This document shows, in pieces, positions 18,675-26,032 of a stretch of DNA of 64,000 bases. Within the stretch, counting starts at the first letter, position 1. Every line of letters starts with the position of its first letter. The position numbers and the translations under genes are program-made. The notes below the pieces were generated by a model. That model made no database searches and was not told where the DNA came from. It saw only the letters and a list, made by a program, of their open reading frames with translations. This DNA comes from Mycolicibacterium sp. ND9-15 (GTDB lineage: Bacteria > Actinomycetota > Actinomycetes > Mycobacteriales > Mycobacteriaceae), in NCBI RefSeq assembly GCF_035918395.1, contig NZ_CP142362.1:3385501-3449500 (forward strand). Direction: 5' to 3'.

Positions 18675-19622
18675 ATGGATGAGCTGAGATTCGACGGCCG
18701 GGTTGCTGTCGTCACCGGAGGCGGAAGAGGACTGGGCCGCTCGTACGCCATGCTGCTGGCGTCCCGCGGCGCCAAAGTCGTCGTCAACGATCCGGGCGGC
18801 AGCCTCGCCGGTGACGACTACGATCCCGTCCACCCGCCTCCCGAAGCTCCCGGCCCCGCCGAAGAGGTGGTGCACGAAATCGCCGCTGCCGGTGGCCAAG
18901 CCGTGGCCAACACCGACTCGGTGGCGAACCCGCACGGCGGCAAGTCGATCATCGACACCGCGGTCGAGCGCTACGGGCGCATCGACATCCTCATTCACAA
19001 CGCGGGCATCGTCCGTCGCGCCCCGCTCAAGGAGATGACGTACGAGGACTTCGAGGCCGTGCTCGACGTCCACCTGCGCGGGGCGTTCCACGTGGTGCGC
19101 CCCGCCTTTCCGGTCATGTGCGACGCCGGCTACGGACGCATCGTGCTGACGTCCTCGATCGGCGGTCTGTACGGCAATCACGAAGTCGCCAACTACGCGG
19201 TCGCCAAGGCGGGGGTGATCGGGCTGTCCAACGTCGCGGCCATGGAGGGCGCCGCCCACGGTGTCAAGAGCAACGTGATCGTGCCGGCCGCGGTGACCCG
19301 GATGGCCGAAGGCATCGACACGTCGGCCTACCCGCCGATGGACGCCGAGCTGGTCGCCCCGGCGGTGGGGTGGCTCGCGCACGAATCATGTTCGATCACA
19401 GGCGAAGCGCTGATCGCGCTGGCCGGCCGGATCGCGCGGGCGGTGCTCGCCGAGACTCCGGGGGAGTACCGTCCGGCGTGGTCGATCGAGGATGTGGCCG
19501 AACACATCGCGGCGATCCGCGACATGTCCGAACCCGTCGTGTTCCCCGTCGTGCCCGACGGTCACGGCGACCACATCAGGTACAGCTTCGCGATGGCGAA
19601 ACGGGGAGCCCACCATGTCTAG
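18675..19622 (+). CDS. SDR, (3R)-hydroxyacyl-CoA dehydrogenase (HSD17B4-like)
   Basis: A 315-residue SDR with TGGGRGLG, the insertion NDPGGSLAGDD that distinguishes multifunctional-enzyme-type (3R)-hydroxyacyl-CoA dehydrogenases, HNAGIVRR, catalytic Ser in LTSSIGG and YAVAKAG. The roughly 70-residue C-terminal tail after the catalytic core is also typical of that group. It probably oxidises a 3-hydroxyacyl-CoA or a ring alcohol. A 54-base gap precedes it, the largest within the rightward operon, and its last 8 bases overlap the CoA-transferase gene. Confidence 0.9.
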   Translation: MDELRFDGRVAVVTGGGRGLGRSYAMLLASRGAKVVVNDPGGSLAGDDYDPVHPPPEAPGPAEEVVHEIAAAGGQAVANTDSVANPHGGKSIIDTAVERYGRIDILIHNAGIVRRAPLKEMTYEDFEAVLDVHLRGAFHVVRPAFPVMCDAGYGRIVLTSSIGGLYGNHEVANYAVAKAGVIGLSNVAAMEGAAHGVKSNVIVPAAVTRMAEGIDTSAYPPMDAELVAPAVGWLAHESCSITGEALIALAGRIARAVLAETPGEYRPAWSIEDVAEHIAAIRDMSEPVVFPVVPDGHGDHIRYSFAMAKRGAHHV

Positions 19623-20907
19623 CGGACCGCTGGCCGGCGTGCGCGTCGTCGACCTCACCGCGATGGTGATGGGCCCCTACTGCACGCAGATCATGGCCGA
19701 CATGGGCGCCGATGTCATCAAAGTCGAACCGCCACAAGGTGACAACACCCGTTTCATCTCCGTGGGCCCGGCGCCGGGGATGAGCGGGGTGTTCGTCAAC
19801 GTCAACCGCGGCAAACGCAGCGTGGTGCTCGATCTGCAGACCGAACACGGCAAAGCCGCGATGCGGGCGCTGATCGAGCGGTCCGACGTGTTCATCCACT
19901 CGATGCGCGCCAAGGCGATCGCCAAGCTCGGCTTCGGCTACGACGACGTGGCAGCCATCAACCCCGCGATCGTCTACACGAACTGCTACGGGTACGGCCG
20001 TCGCGGGCCCGACCGGGACCGCCCCGCCTACGACGACACCATCCAGGCCGAGGCCGGGGTGCCAGCCGTGCAACAGCAATTGACCGGCGAGGCCGACTTC
20101 GTCGGCACGATCATGGCCGACAAGGTGGCGGGATTGACCGCCCTGTACGCGACGACGATGGCGCTGTTCCATCGCGAGCGCACGGGGGAGGGGCAGGAGG
20201 TGGAGGTCGCCATGTTCGAGACGATGGCGTCCTTCATGCTGGTCGAACATGCCAACGGTGCCATGTTCGACCCTCCGCTCGGGCCCGCGGTATACCCGCG
20301 CACGGTGGCGCCCAACCGCAGGCCGTACCGCACCAGCGACGGTCACATCGCTGCGCTGATCTACAACGACAAGCACTGGAACGCGTTCATCGACGCGGTG
20401 CAGCCCGCGTGGAACGACGAGTCGTACGCCACCCTCGAACAACGCGCACACAACATCGATCTTGTGTACGGGCTGCTTGCCGAGACCATGAAGGAGCGCA
20501 CCACCGCCGAATGGCTGGCGCTGTTCGGAGAACTCGAGATCCCCGCCGCGCCGCTGAACACCCCCGATGCCCTGTTCGACAACGCACACCTCAACGCGGT
20601 CGGGCTCTTCGAGACCGTCGAGACCCCGAACGGGCCGGTGCGGTTCCCCGGCGTGCCGACCTTGTTCTCCCGGACCCCGGGCAAGGTGGCGGGCCCCGCG
20701 CCCACGCTGGGCGCCGACACCGATGCCGTGCTCGACGAACTCGGCCTGGTAGCGCACCGGCCCCAGCCCCCTCCCGCGTCTCAGCCCGCTGGGCCCCCTC
20801 CCGCGTCTCAGCCCGCTGGGCCCCCTCCCGCCGAGACTGCGGTTTCTGATGAAAAAGGGCCGAATCTCGTCAAGAAGCGCAGTGTCGGCGCGTCGGAGTT
20901 GGGGTGA
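19615..20907 (+). CDS. CaiB/BaiF-family (class III) CoA-transferase with repeat-derived tail
   Basis: A 430-residue class III CoA-transferase: LAGVRVVDLTAMVMGPYCTQ, ADMGADVIKVEPP, NVNRGKRSVVLDL, the YGYGRRGPDRDRPAYDD segment and GEGQEVEVAMFETM are family hallmarks (formyl-CoA transferase, carnitine CoA-transferase). It would move CoA between carboxylic acids. The conserved domain ends near LDELGLVAHR. The last 45 or so residues are unlike the family: two copies of PPPASQPAG plus a fragment, then a segment encoded by a long imperfect DNA hairpin. That tail looks acquired by repeat insertion. The start at 19615 overlaps the SDR by 8 bases; the stop overlaps the next start (GTGA). Confidence 0.92.
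   Translation: MSSGPLAGVRVVDLTAMVMGPYCTQIMADMGADVIKVEPPQGDNTRFISVGPAPGMSGVFVNVNRGKRSVVLDLQTEHGKAAMRALIERSDVFIHSMRAKAIAKLGFGYDDVAAINPAIVYTNCYGYGRRGPDRDRPAYDDTIQAEAGVPAVQQQLTGEADFVGTIMADKVAGLTALYATTMALFHRERTGEGQEVEVAMFETMASFMLVEHANGAMFDPPLGPAVYPRTVAPNRRPYRTSDGHIAALIYNDKHWNAFIDAVQPAWNDESYATLEQRAHNIDLVYGLLAETMKERTTAEWLALFGELEIPAAPLNTPDALFDNAHLNAVGLFETVETPNGPVRFPGVPTLFSRTPGKVAGPAPTLGADTDAVLDELGLVAHRPQPPPASQPAGPPPASQPAGPPPAETAVSDEKGPNLVKKRSVGASELG
20767..20830 (+). repeat. 27-bp tandem repeat, 2.4 copies, in the CoA-transferase 3' end
   Basis: The unit, 20767-20793, is repeated exactly at 20794-20820 and partially at 20821-20830. The 27-base length keeps the reading frame and encodes PPPASQPAG. 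Exact identity of the copies suggests recent slippage or duplication. Confidence 0.9.
20830..20889. repeat. Palindromic repeat element inside the CoA-transferase 3' end
   Basis: Arms GCCGAGACTGCG (20830-20841) and CGCAGTGTCGGC (20878-20889) pair with one mismatch, and the stem continues imperfectly inward for about 11 more bases. The outer arm GCCGARACTGCG recurs in an intergenic hairpin at 35431-35484, suggesting a dispersed repeat family. Confidence 0.6.
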
Positions 20908-22058
20908 GCATGGACTTCGAGATGGGACGGAAAGCCGCCGAGCTGCGCACCGAACTGCGCACGCTGGTCGAAGAGCATGTGCCCGAACACTATCTGGGCG
21001 CATTCACCGACGACCCCGCCGACCTCGAGATCGCGCAACGCTTCTGCCGCACACTCGCCGAGCGCGAACTGCTGTGCCTCTCCTGGCCCAAGGAGTTCGG
21101 CGGCGGCGGCGCGTCGGTGTGGGAGCAGACCGTCGTGCGCGAGGAGATGTGGGCGCATCACGAACCCCGCGGCGCGCAGTACATGGGCGTCAACTGGGTC
21201 GGCCCGATCATCATGCGACACGGCACCGAGGAGCAGCAGCGCAAGCACCTGCCGGCGATCGCGCGCGGCGAGGTGATCTGGTGTCAGGGGTTCTCCGAAC
21301 CCGAAGCCGGCTCGGACCTCGCGTCGCTGCGCACCAGTGCGCGGCGTGACGGCGAAGGCTGGCTGGTCAGCGGCCAGAAGATCTGGACGTCGTACGCGAC
21401 GATGGCGCAGTGGTGCTTCCTGCTGGCGCGGACCAGCAGGGGAGAGCGCAAACAGCAAGGCTTGACCATCTTCCTCGTGCCGATGGACGATCCGGCGATC
21501 CAGGTCCGGCCCATCCGGTGCATGATGGGTCCGCATCACCTGAACGAGGTGTTCTTCGACGACCTGCGCGTCACCGAGAGCGACGTCCTCGGGACCGTCG
21601 ATGCGGGCTGGGCGGTCGTGCAGGACGTGATGGCGTTCGAACGGGTCGGTATCGCCCGCTACGCGCGTTGTGAGCGGTTGCTCGCCGCCGCGCCCGGGGT
21701 GCTTTCAGACCGGTGGAGTGAACTGCCGGAAGAGTTGCGCGGCCGGTGGATCCGGATGCTGACCCATTGCCGGCGGGCCCGGTTGATGGCCTATCGCGTG
21801 GTCTCGCTGCAGAGCAGCGGGCGGATTCAGCCGGGCGACGCGGCCGCCTACCGGATCGCGGTCACCAAGCTGGACCAGGACAGCGCGGAGGTCCTGATGG
21901 ACATCGCTGCCGAGGTGTCCCACGACGACCGCGGGGCGGCTTGGTTTCTCGGCGAGGTCGAGGACCACTGGAAGTACTCGCAGGCCTCGACGGTGTCCTC
22001 GGGCAGCATCGAGATGCAGCGCATTCTGCTGTCCCGGGCGTTGTTGGCGGCGAAATGA
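20904..22058 (+). CDS. Acyl-CoA dehydrogenase, long subunit of pair 1
   Basis: A 384-residue FAD-dependent acyl-CoA dehydrogenase with the N-terminal helical domain (AAELRTELRTLVEEHVP), the flavin-binding signature CQGFSEPEAGSDLASLRT, middle beta domain (GWLVSGQKIWTSYA) and C-terminal helical domain ending STVSSGSIEMQRILLSR. It would form a 2,3-double bond in an acyl-CoA. The GTG at 20904 overlaps the previous stop; an ATG two codons later (20910) is the alternative. The next gene is a short ACAD overlapping it by ATGA, the arrangement of alpha2-beta2 heteromeric ACADs used in mycobacterial steroid degradation. Confidence 0.94.
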   Translation: MSMDFEMGRKAAELRTELRTLVEEHVPEHYLGAFTDDPADLEIAQRFCRTLAERELLCLSWPKEFGGGGASVWEQTVVREEMWAHHEPRGAQYMGVNWVGPIIMRHGTEEQQRKHLPAIARGEVIWCQGFSEPEAGSDLASLRTSARRDGEGWLVSGQKIWTSYATMAQWCFLLARTSRGERKQQGLTIFLVPMDDPAIQVRPIRCMMGPHHLNEVFFDDLRVTESDVLGTVDAGWAVVQDVMAFERVGIARYARCERLLAAAPGVLSDRWSELPEELRGRWIRMLTHCRRARLMAYRVVSLQSSGRIQPGDAAAYRIAVTKLDQDSAEVLMDIAAEVSHDDRGAAWFLGEVEDHWKYSQASTVSSGSIEMQRILLSRALLAAK

Positions 22059-22981
22059 GCGAGATGATCCTCGAGCTGTCCGACGATGCCAAAGAGTATG
22101 GCCGCCAGGCACTCCGGGCGTTCGAAGCCGCCGGTGGCGACCAACTGGTCCAGCAGGCGGAGACCAAACCCGAGGCGCGGGAATCGTTGGTCGGCCCGAT
22201 CCTCGACGGTCTCGGCGCCTGGGACCTCGATCCGCGCACCGACGCCGACGGTCTGGAAGCGGCAGCCGCGCTGTGCCGCAGCGCCGGCTACTGGGCGCTG
22301 CCCTATCCGGTGGCCGAACGGCTGGCCGCGCCGACCGATCTCGACACCGACGGGTTGATCGTGGTGGCGGGCAAGCGGCCGGCGGCGGCGATTGCCGGTC
22401 TCGAAAAGCGTTGGACGACCATAACTCTGGAGGGTGCGCGTGATGCTGTGACCGGGCTCGCCCGCATCGGGCCCGGCTTTGTCGCGGAACTGCAGACCGT
22501 GCACGTCGATGACGACGGCGCGGCCGACGTCGCGCTCGGCCTGGTGCTGCCGTGCTGGACGCTGCTCGGCATGCTCGACAGGGCGATCGAGCTGACCGTC
22601 GCACACGTCAGCCTCCGCAAACAGTTCGGGCAGGCGTTGTCGTCGTTCCAGGGTGTGCAGTTCCAGCTCACCGACGCCGAGGTCGAGCGCAGCGGCCTGG
22701 ATATCCTGGCGAAGTACGCGTTGTGGAGCATCGCCACCGACCGCCCCGAAGCGCTCAACGACGCTCTGGCGCTGCGGATGTCCGCGCTCGAGGCCGCCGA
22801 AGTCGTATTCCGGGTGTGCCATCAACTGCACGGCGCGGTCGGCTTCTGCGACGAGACCACCCTGTCGTGGCTGTCGCGCTACAGCCAGCCGTTGCGGCGG
22901 CTGCCTCTGGGCTTGTCCGCGACCCGCGACGCGCTGACCCGCAGGGCGGGCAGCGCAGGCCTGACGGGTCTGTACGCATGA
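22055..22981 (+). CDS. Acyl-CoA dehydrogenase-like protein, short subunit of pair 1
   Basis: A 308-residue, divergent acyl-CoA dehydrogenase. The N-terminal half lacks the GFSEPEAGSD flavin signature, whereas the C-terminal helical domain is recognisable (HVSLRKQFGQALSSFQGVQFQL, CHQLHGAVGFCDETTLSWLSRYSQPL). Such short partners of about 300-340 residues provide part of the FAD and substrate site to a long partner in heterotetramers such as ChsE1-ChsE2. The ATGA overlap with the upstream long subunit supports a complex. It ends with an ATGA overlap into the Gfo/Idh gene. Confidence 0.88.
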   Translation: MSEMILELSDDAKEYGRQALRAFEAAGGDQLVQQAETKPEARESLVGPILDGLGAWDLDPRTDADGLEAAAALCRSAGYWALPYPVAERLAAPTDLDTDGLIVVAGKRPAAAIAGLEKRWTTITLEGARDAVTGLARIGPGFVAELQTVHVDDDGAADVALGLVLPCWTLLGMLDRAIELTVAHVSLRKQFGQALSSFQGVQFQLTDAEVERSGLDILAKYALWSIATDRPEALNDALALRMSALEAAEVVFRVCHQLHGAVGFCDETTLSWLSRYSQPLRRLPLGLSATRDALTRRAGSAGLTGLYA

Positions 22982-23904
22982 AGGTCGCGGTGATCGGCGC
23001 CGGCTTCGGCAAGCACGCGGCCGCGCCCGCGTACGCCGGTCTCGGCTTCGACGTCGAGGTCGTGAGCCCGCGTGACGAGGACGCGGTGAAGGCCGCGCTG
23101 GCCTCCGACGCCGATCTGATCTCCGTGCACTCGCCGCCGTTCCTGCACCTCGAGCACGTCAGCGGCGCGATCGAGCACGGGCATGCGGTGTTGTGCGACA
23201 AGCCGTTCGGGCGCAACGCCGACGAGGCGGCGCTGATGCGCGACCGCGCCCGGGAGGCCGGGGTGCTGCACTTTCTCAACTTCGAGTTCCGGTTCAACGA
23301 GTCCTGGAGCAGGCTCAAGGAACTGGCTGACGGCGGAGCGATCGGTATCCCGCGTCATCTGCACTGGACGTTCTTCGGCAGCGGGTTGCGGGGGCGCAAG
23401 TTCGGCTGGATCAACGACCGTGAACAAGGCGGCGGCTGGATCGGCGCCTACGGTTCACACCTGATCGACTTCACCCGGTGGTTGTTCGGCAGCGAGATCG
23501 CCGACTGCGGCGGGATCACCCGCATCGACGGGTCGGCTGAGGGGTCCACAGCCGAGGACGCGTACTCGGCATGGTTCGCAATGACCAACGGCTGCACCGC
23601 CACCCATGACACGGGGTTTGCCGCCGCCGTCCCCTCGGCGCCGTCGGTCACGTTGATCGGCAGCGACGGCACCGTCGAGCTGACGTCCGACACCACGCTC
23701 GTCGTTCGGCGGCCCGGCGAAGACCCTCAGACCGCCGAGTTCGCGCCGCCGCCCCGGCGATCACCGCCGCCGGCGCTGACGACGTTCTTCGGCCACGTCG
23801 CCGAGGCGCTGCGCACCGGGACGCAGATCAGCCCGTCTTTCGACGACGGCGTCGCTGTCGCGCGCGCCATGGACCAACTGCGGGCCAAGGCGGTGCGCCT
23901 ATGA
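22978..23904 (+). CDS. Gfo/Idh/MocA-family NAD(P)-dependent oxidoreductase
   Basis: A 308-residue protein with an N-terminal Rossmann fold (VAVIGAGFGKHAAAP), the family's LCDKPFGRNADEA segment carrying the conserved Lys-Pro, and GGGWIGAYGSHLIDFTRWLFG with the His-Asp pair usual at the active site. Family members oxidise or reduce sugars, inositols and some cyclic or acyl substrates. Placed between two acyl-CoA dehydrogenase pairs with ATGA overlaps on both sides, it must act on a pathway intermediate, but which one is unclear; sugar chemistry is not supported by any neighbour. Confidence 0.92.
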   Translation: MKVAVIGAGFGKHAAAPAYAGLGFDVEVVSPRDEDAVKAALASDADLISVHSPPFLHLEHVSGAIEHGHAVLCDKPFGRNADEAALMRDRAREAGVLHFLNFEFRFNESWSRLKELADGGAIGIPRHLHWTFFGSGLRGRKFGWINDREQGGGWIGAYGSHLIDFTRWLFGSEIADCGGITRIDGSAEGSTAEDAYSAWFAMTNGCTATHDTGFAAAVPSAPSVTLIGSDGTVELTSDTTLVVRRPGEDPQTAEFAPPPRRSPPPALTTFFGHVAEALRTGTQISPSFDDGVAVARAMDQLRAKAVRL

Positions 23905-25067
23905 CCGCACAGCTCGACCAGTTTCGGCGGCGGGTTCGGCAGTGGTGCGTCGAGCACATCCCGCCGGACTGGCGCGAAACCCAGACGGGCGTGAGCGACG
24001 ACCAGTTCGTGGCGTTCCAGAAGGCCTGGTTCGCCGAACTGCACCGCGCGGGCTTCGCGGTCCCGCACTGGCCCGCCGAATGGGGCGGTGGAATGTCGGT
24101 GGCCGAACAGGTGGTCCTGTATCAGGAGCTGGCCGCACACGACGCGCCGCGGCTGGTGCTCGCGTTCGTCGGCATCCACCATGCCGCCTCGACGCTGTTG
24201 GTCGCCGGCACCGACGAGCAGCGGCGTCGACACCTGCCCGCGATCCTCGACGGCGAGATCTGGGTGCAGGGCTTCTCCGAACCCGAAGCCGGCTCCGACC
24301 TGGCGAGCCTGCGCACCACGGCGCGAAAAGAAGGCGACTCGTACATCGTCAACGGCCAGAAACTGTGGGCGAGCGGTGGCAAGCACGCCGACTGGTGCCT
24401 GCTGCTGGCCCGCACCGACCCGGACGCCCCGAAGCGGAAAGGCATTTCGTACTTCCTGCTCGACATGACCACACCCGGCGTGGAGGTCCGCCCCATCCGC
24501 AACGCGATCGGCGACGAGCACTTCTGCGAAATCTTCCTCAACGACGTGTCGATTCCAGCCGCGAACCTGGTCGGTGCGGAGAACAACGGCTGGCAGGTCG
24601 CCCAAGCCACCCTCGGCGCCGAGCGGGGTATGACGATGCTCGAACTCGCCGAGCGGCTGGGCAATGCGGGCTTTCGCTGGCTGGTGCAGAGCGCGCCGGT
24701 CGACGATCCCGTCGTCGCGGACCGCCTGGCGCAGTTCGAGACCGAGATCACCGGCCTGCGGGGTCTGTGCCGAAAGCTGGTGGAAGACAGCGACAACGGC
24801 GAATCGGGCCCGGCCGACGCCTCGATCGTCAAGCTCTTCTACAGCGAACTTCTGCAGCGCATGACCGACTTCGCCGCGGAGGTCGGCGGGTTGGCCGCTC
24901 ACACCGAACTCGCCAAGCCGATGTCCAGCGGCTGGGAGTCCGGCGCGTGGGTGCTCGACTTCATCGGGTCGTGGGAGTGGACGATTCCCGGCGGCGCCAG
25001 CGAGATCCAGCGTTCGATCATCGGCGAGCGCGGCCTCGGCCTGCCACGGGAACCGAGCGCGGTGTGA
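23901..25067 (+). CDS. Acyl-CoA dehydrogenase, long subunit of pair 2
   Basis: A 388-residue acyl-CoA dehydrogenase with VQGFSEPEAGSDLASLRT (flavin signature), SYIVNGQKLWASGG in the beta domain, and C-terminal IPGGASEIQRSIIGERGLGLPR. It is clearly homologous to the long subunit at 20904 but diverged along its length. It is encoded with an ATGA overlap after the Gfo/Idh gene and a one-base overlap (TGATG) with the short ACAD that follows, so it is likely the partner of that protein. The final ERGLGLPREP tail is typical of mycobacterial FadE proteins of the steroid/isoprenoid type. Confidence 0.94.
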   Translation: MTAQLDQFRRRVRQWCVEHIPPDWRETQTGVSDDQFVAFQKAWFAELHRAGFAVPHWPAEWGGGMSVAEQVVLYQELAAHDAPRLVLAFVGIHHAASTLLVAGTDEQRRRHLPAILDGEIWVQGFSEPEAGSDLASLRTTARKEGDSYIVNGQKLWASGGKHADWCLLLARTDPDAPKRKGISYFLLDMTTPGVEVRPIRNAIGDEHFCEIFLNDVSIPAANLVGAENNGWQVAQATLGAERGMTMLELAERLGNAGFRWLVQSAPVDDPVVADRLAQFETEITGLRGLCRKLVEDSDNGESGPADASIVKLFYSELLQRMTDFAAEVGGLAAHTELAKPMSSGWESGAWVLDFIGSWEWTIPGGASEIQRSIIGERGLGLPREPSAV

Positions 25068-26020
25068 TGACCGACTTCACCGAGTTCCACGACGAACTAC
25101 GTTCTGTGGCGGGCGATCTGCTCGCGAAGGACCGCGACACCACATGGGAGACGTTGGTGGATGCCGGCTGGGTCGGACTCGAGGTGCCCGAGCAGTTCGG
25201 CGGTGCCGGTGCGTCGTTCGCCGAAGCCGCGGTGGTCTGCGAAGAGATCGGCCGCGCCGTGAGCGCGACCCACTTCCTCGGGAGCGCGGTGCTCGCCGTC
25301 GGCACCTTGAACGCCTTGCGGCCCAGCGCCACCCGCGACCAGCTGCTCACCGACGTCGCCAGCGGCGCGTCGAGGGTGGCCGTCGCGCTCGAACCGTACG
25401 ACTTCGTGCCCGACGCCGAAGCCGCGGACCGGATTCTGATCGTGACGGACCGCGGTGTCGGTGTGACGGACGCACCGGCCACACCCCGGCCCGTTGTCGA
25501 CAAGACGCGCAGGCTGGCCGCAGTCGAACGGAACGCCCCGACCACCGAAACCTTGCCGTTCATAGGCGATCCCGCCGCCGCAGTGCAACGGTTACACGAC
25601 CGCGCCGCGACCGCGATCGCCTGCGACAGCCTCGGGCTTAGCGAAGCCATGCTTGCCGCGACCGTCGGCTACGCGAAGGTGCGCCACCAGTTCGGCAGGG
25701 CCATCGGCTCGTTCCAGGCCGTCAAACACGCGTGCGCGGACATGCAGGTCGCGATCTCAGTCTCCCGTCAACTCGTCGACGACGCCATCCAGGCCGTCGC
25801 CAACGACTCACCGAACGCCGACGTGGCCACCGCCATGGCCAAGTCCTACGCCTGCACCGCCGCCGTCGACATCGCGGGTAAGGCCATGCAACTGCACGGG
25901 GGCATCGGCTACACGTGGGAGTCCGGGATCCACGTCTACCTCAAACGCGCCACCCTCAACCGAGCGCTGTTCGGTTCGCCGGCAGCTCACCGCAAACGAC
26001 TAGCAAAGCGCTACCAGTAA
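25067..26020 (+). CDS. Acyl-CoA dehydrogenase-like protein, short subunit of pair 2
   Basis: A 317-residue acyl-CoA dehydrogenase-like protein. N-terminal VGLEVPEQFGGAGASFAEAA resembles the ACAD alpha domain; the GFSEPEAGSD signature is absent; the C-terminal domain is well conserved (VRHQFGRAIGSFQAVKHACA, AMQLHGGIGYTWESGIHVYLKR). This is the pattern of the short subunit in mycobacterial heteromeric ACADs. It is translationally linked to the long subunit by a one-base overlap. A strong Shine-Dalgarno for the next gene follows its stop. Confidence 0.9.
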   Translation: MTDFTEFHDELRSVAGDLLAKDRDTTWETLVDAGWVGLEVPEQFGGAGASFAEAAVVCEEIGRAVSATHFLGSAVLAVGTLNALRPSATRDQLLTDVASGASRVAVALEPYDFVPDAEAADRILIVTDRGVGVTDAPATPRPVVDKTRRLAAVERNAPTTETLPFIGDPAAAVQRLHDRAATAIACDSLGLSEAMLAATVGYAKVRHQFGRAIGSFQAVKHACADMQVAISVSRQLVDDAIQAVANDSPNADVATAMAKSYACTAAVDIAGKAMQLHGGIGYTWESGIHVYLKRATLNRALFGSPAAHRKRLAKRYQ

Positions 26021-26032
26021 AAGGAGTTTCAC

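Noticed and set aside
19576..21003. 475-codon minus-strand frame opposite the CoA-transferase
   Set aside because: Repetitive Arg/Gly/His composition and no motif; the CaiB frame on the plus strand is clearly genuine.
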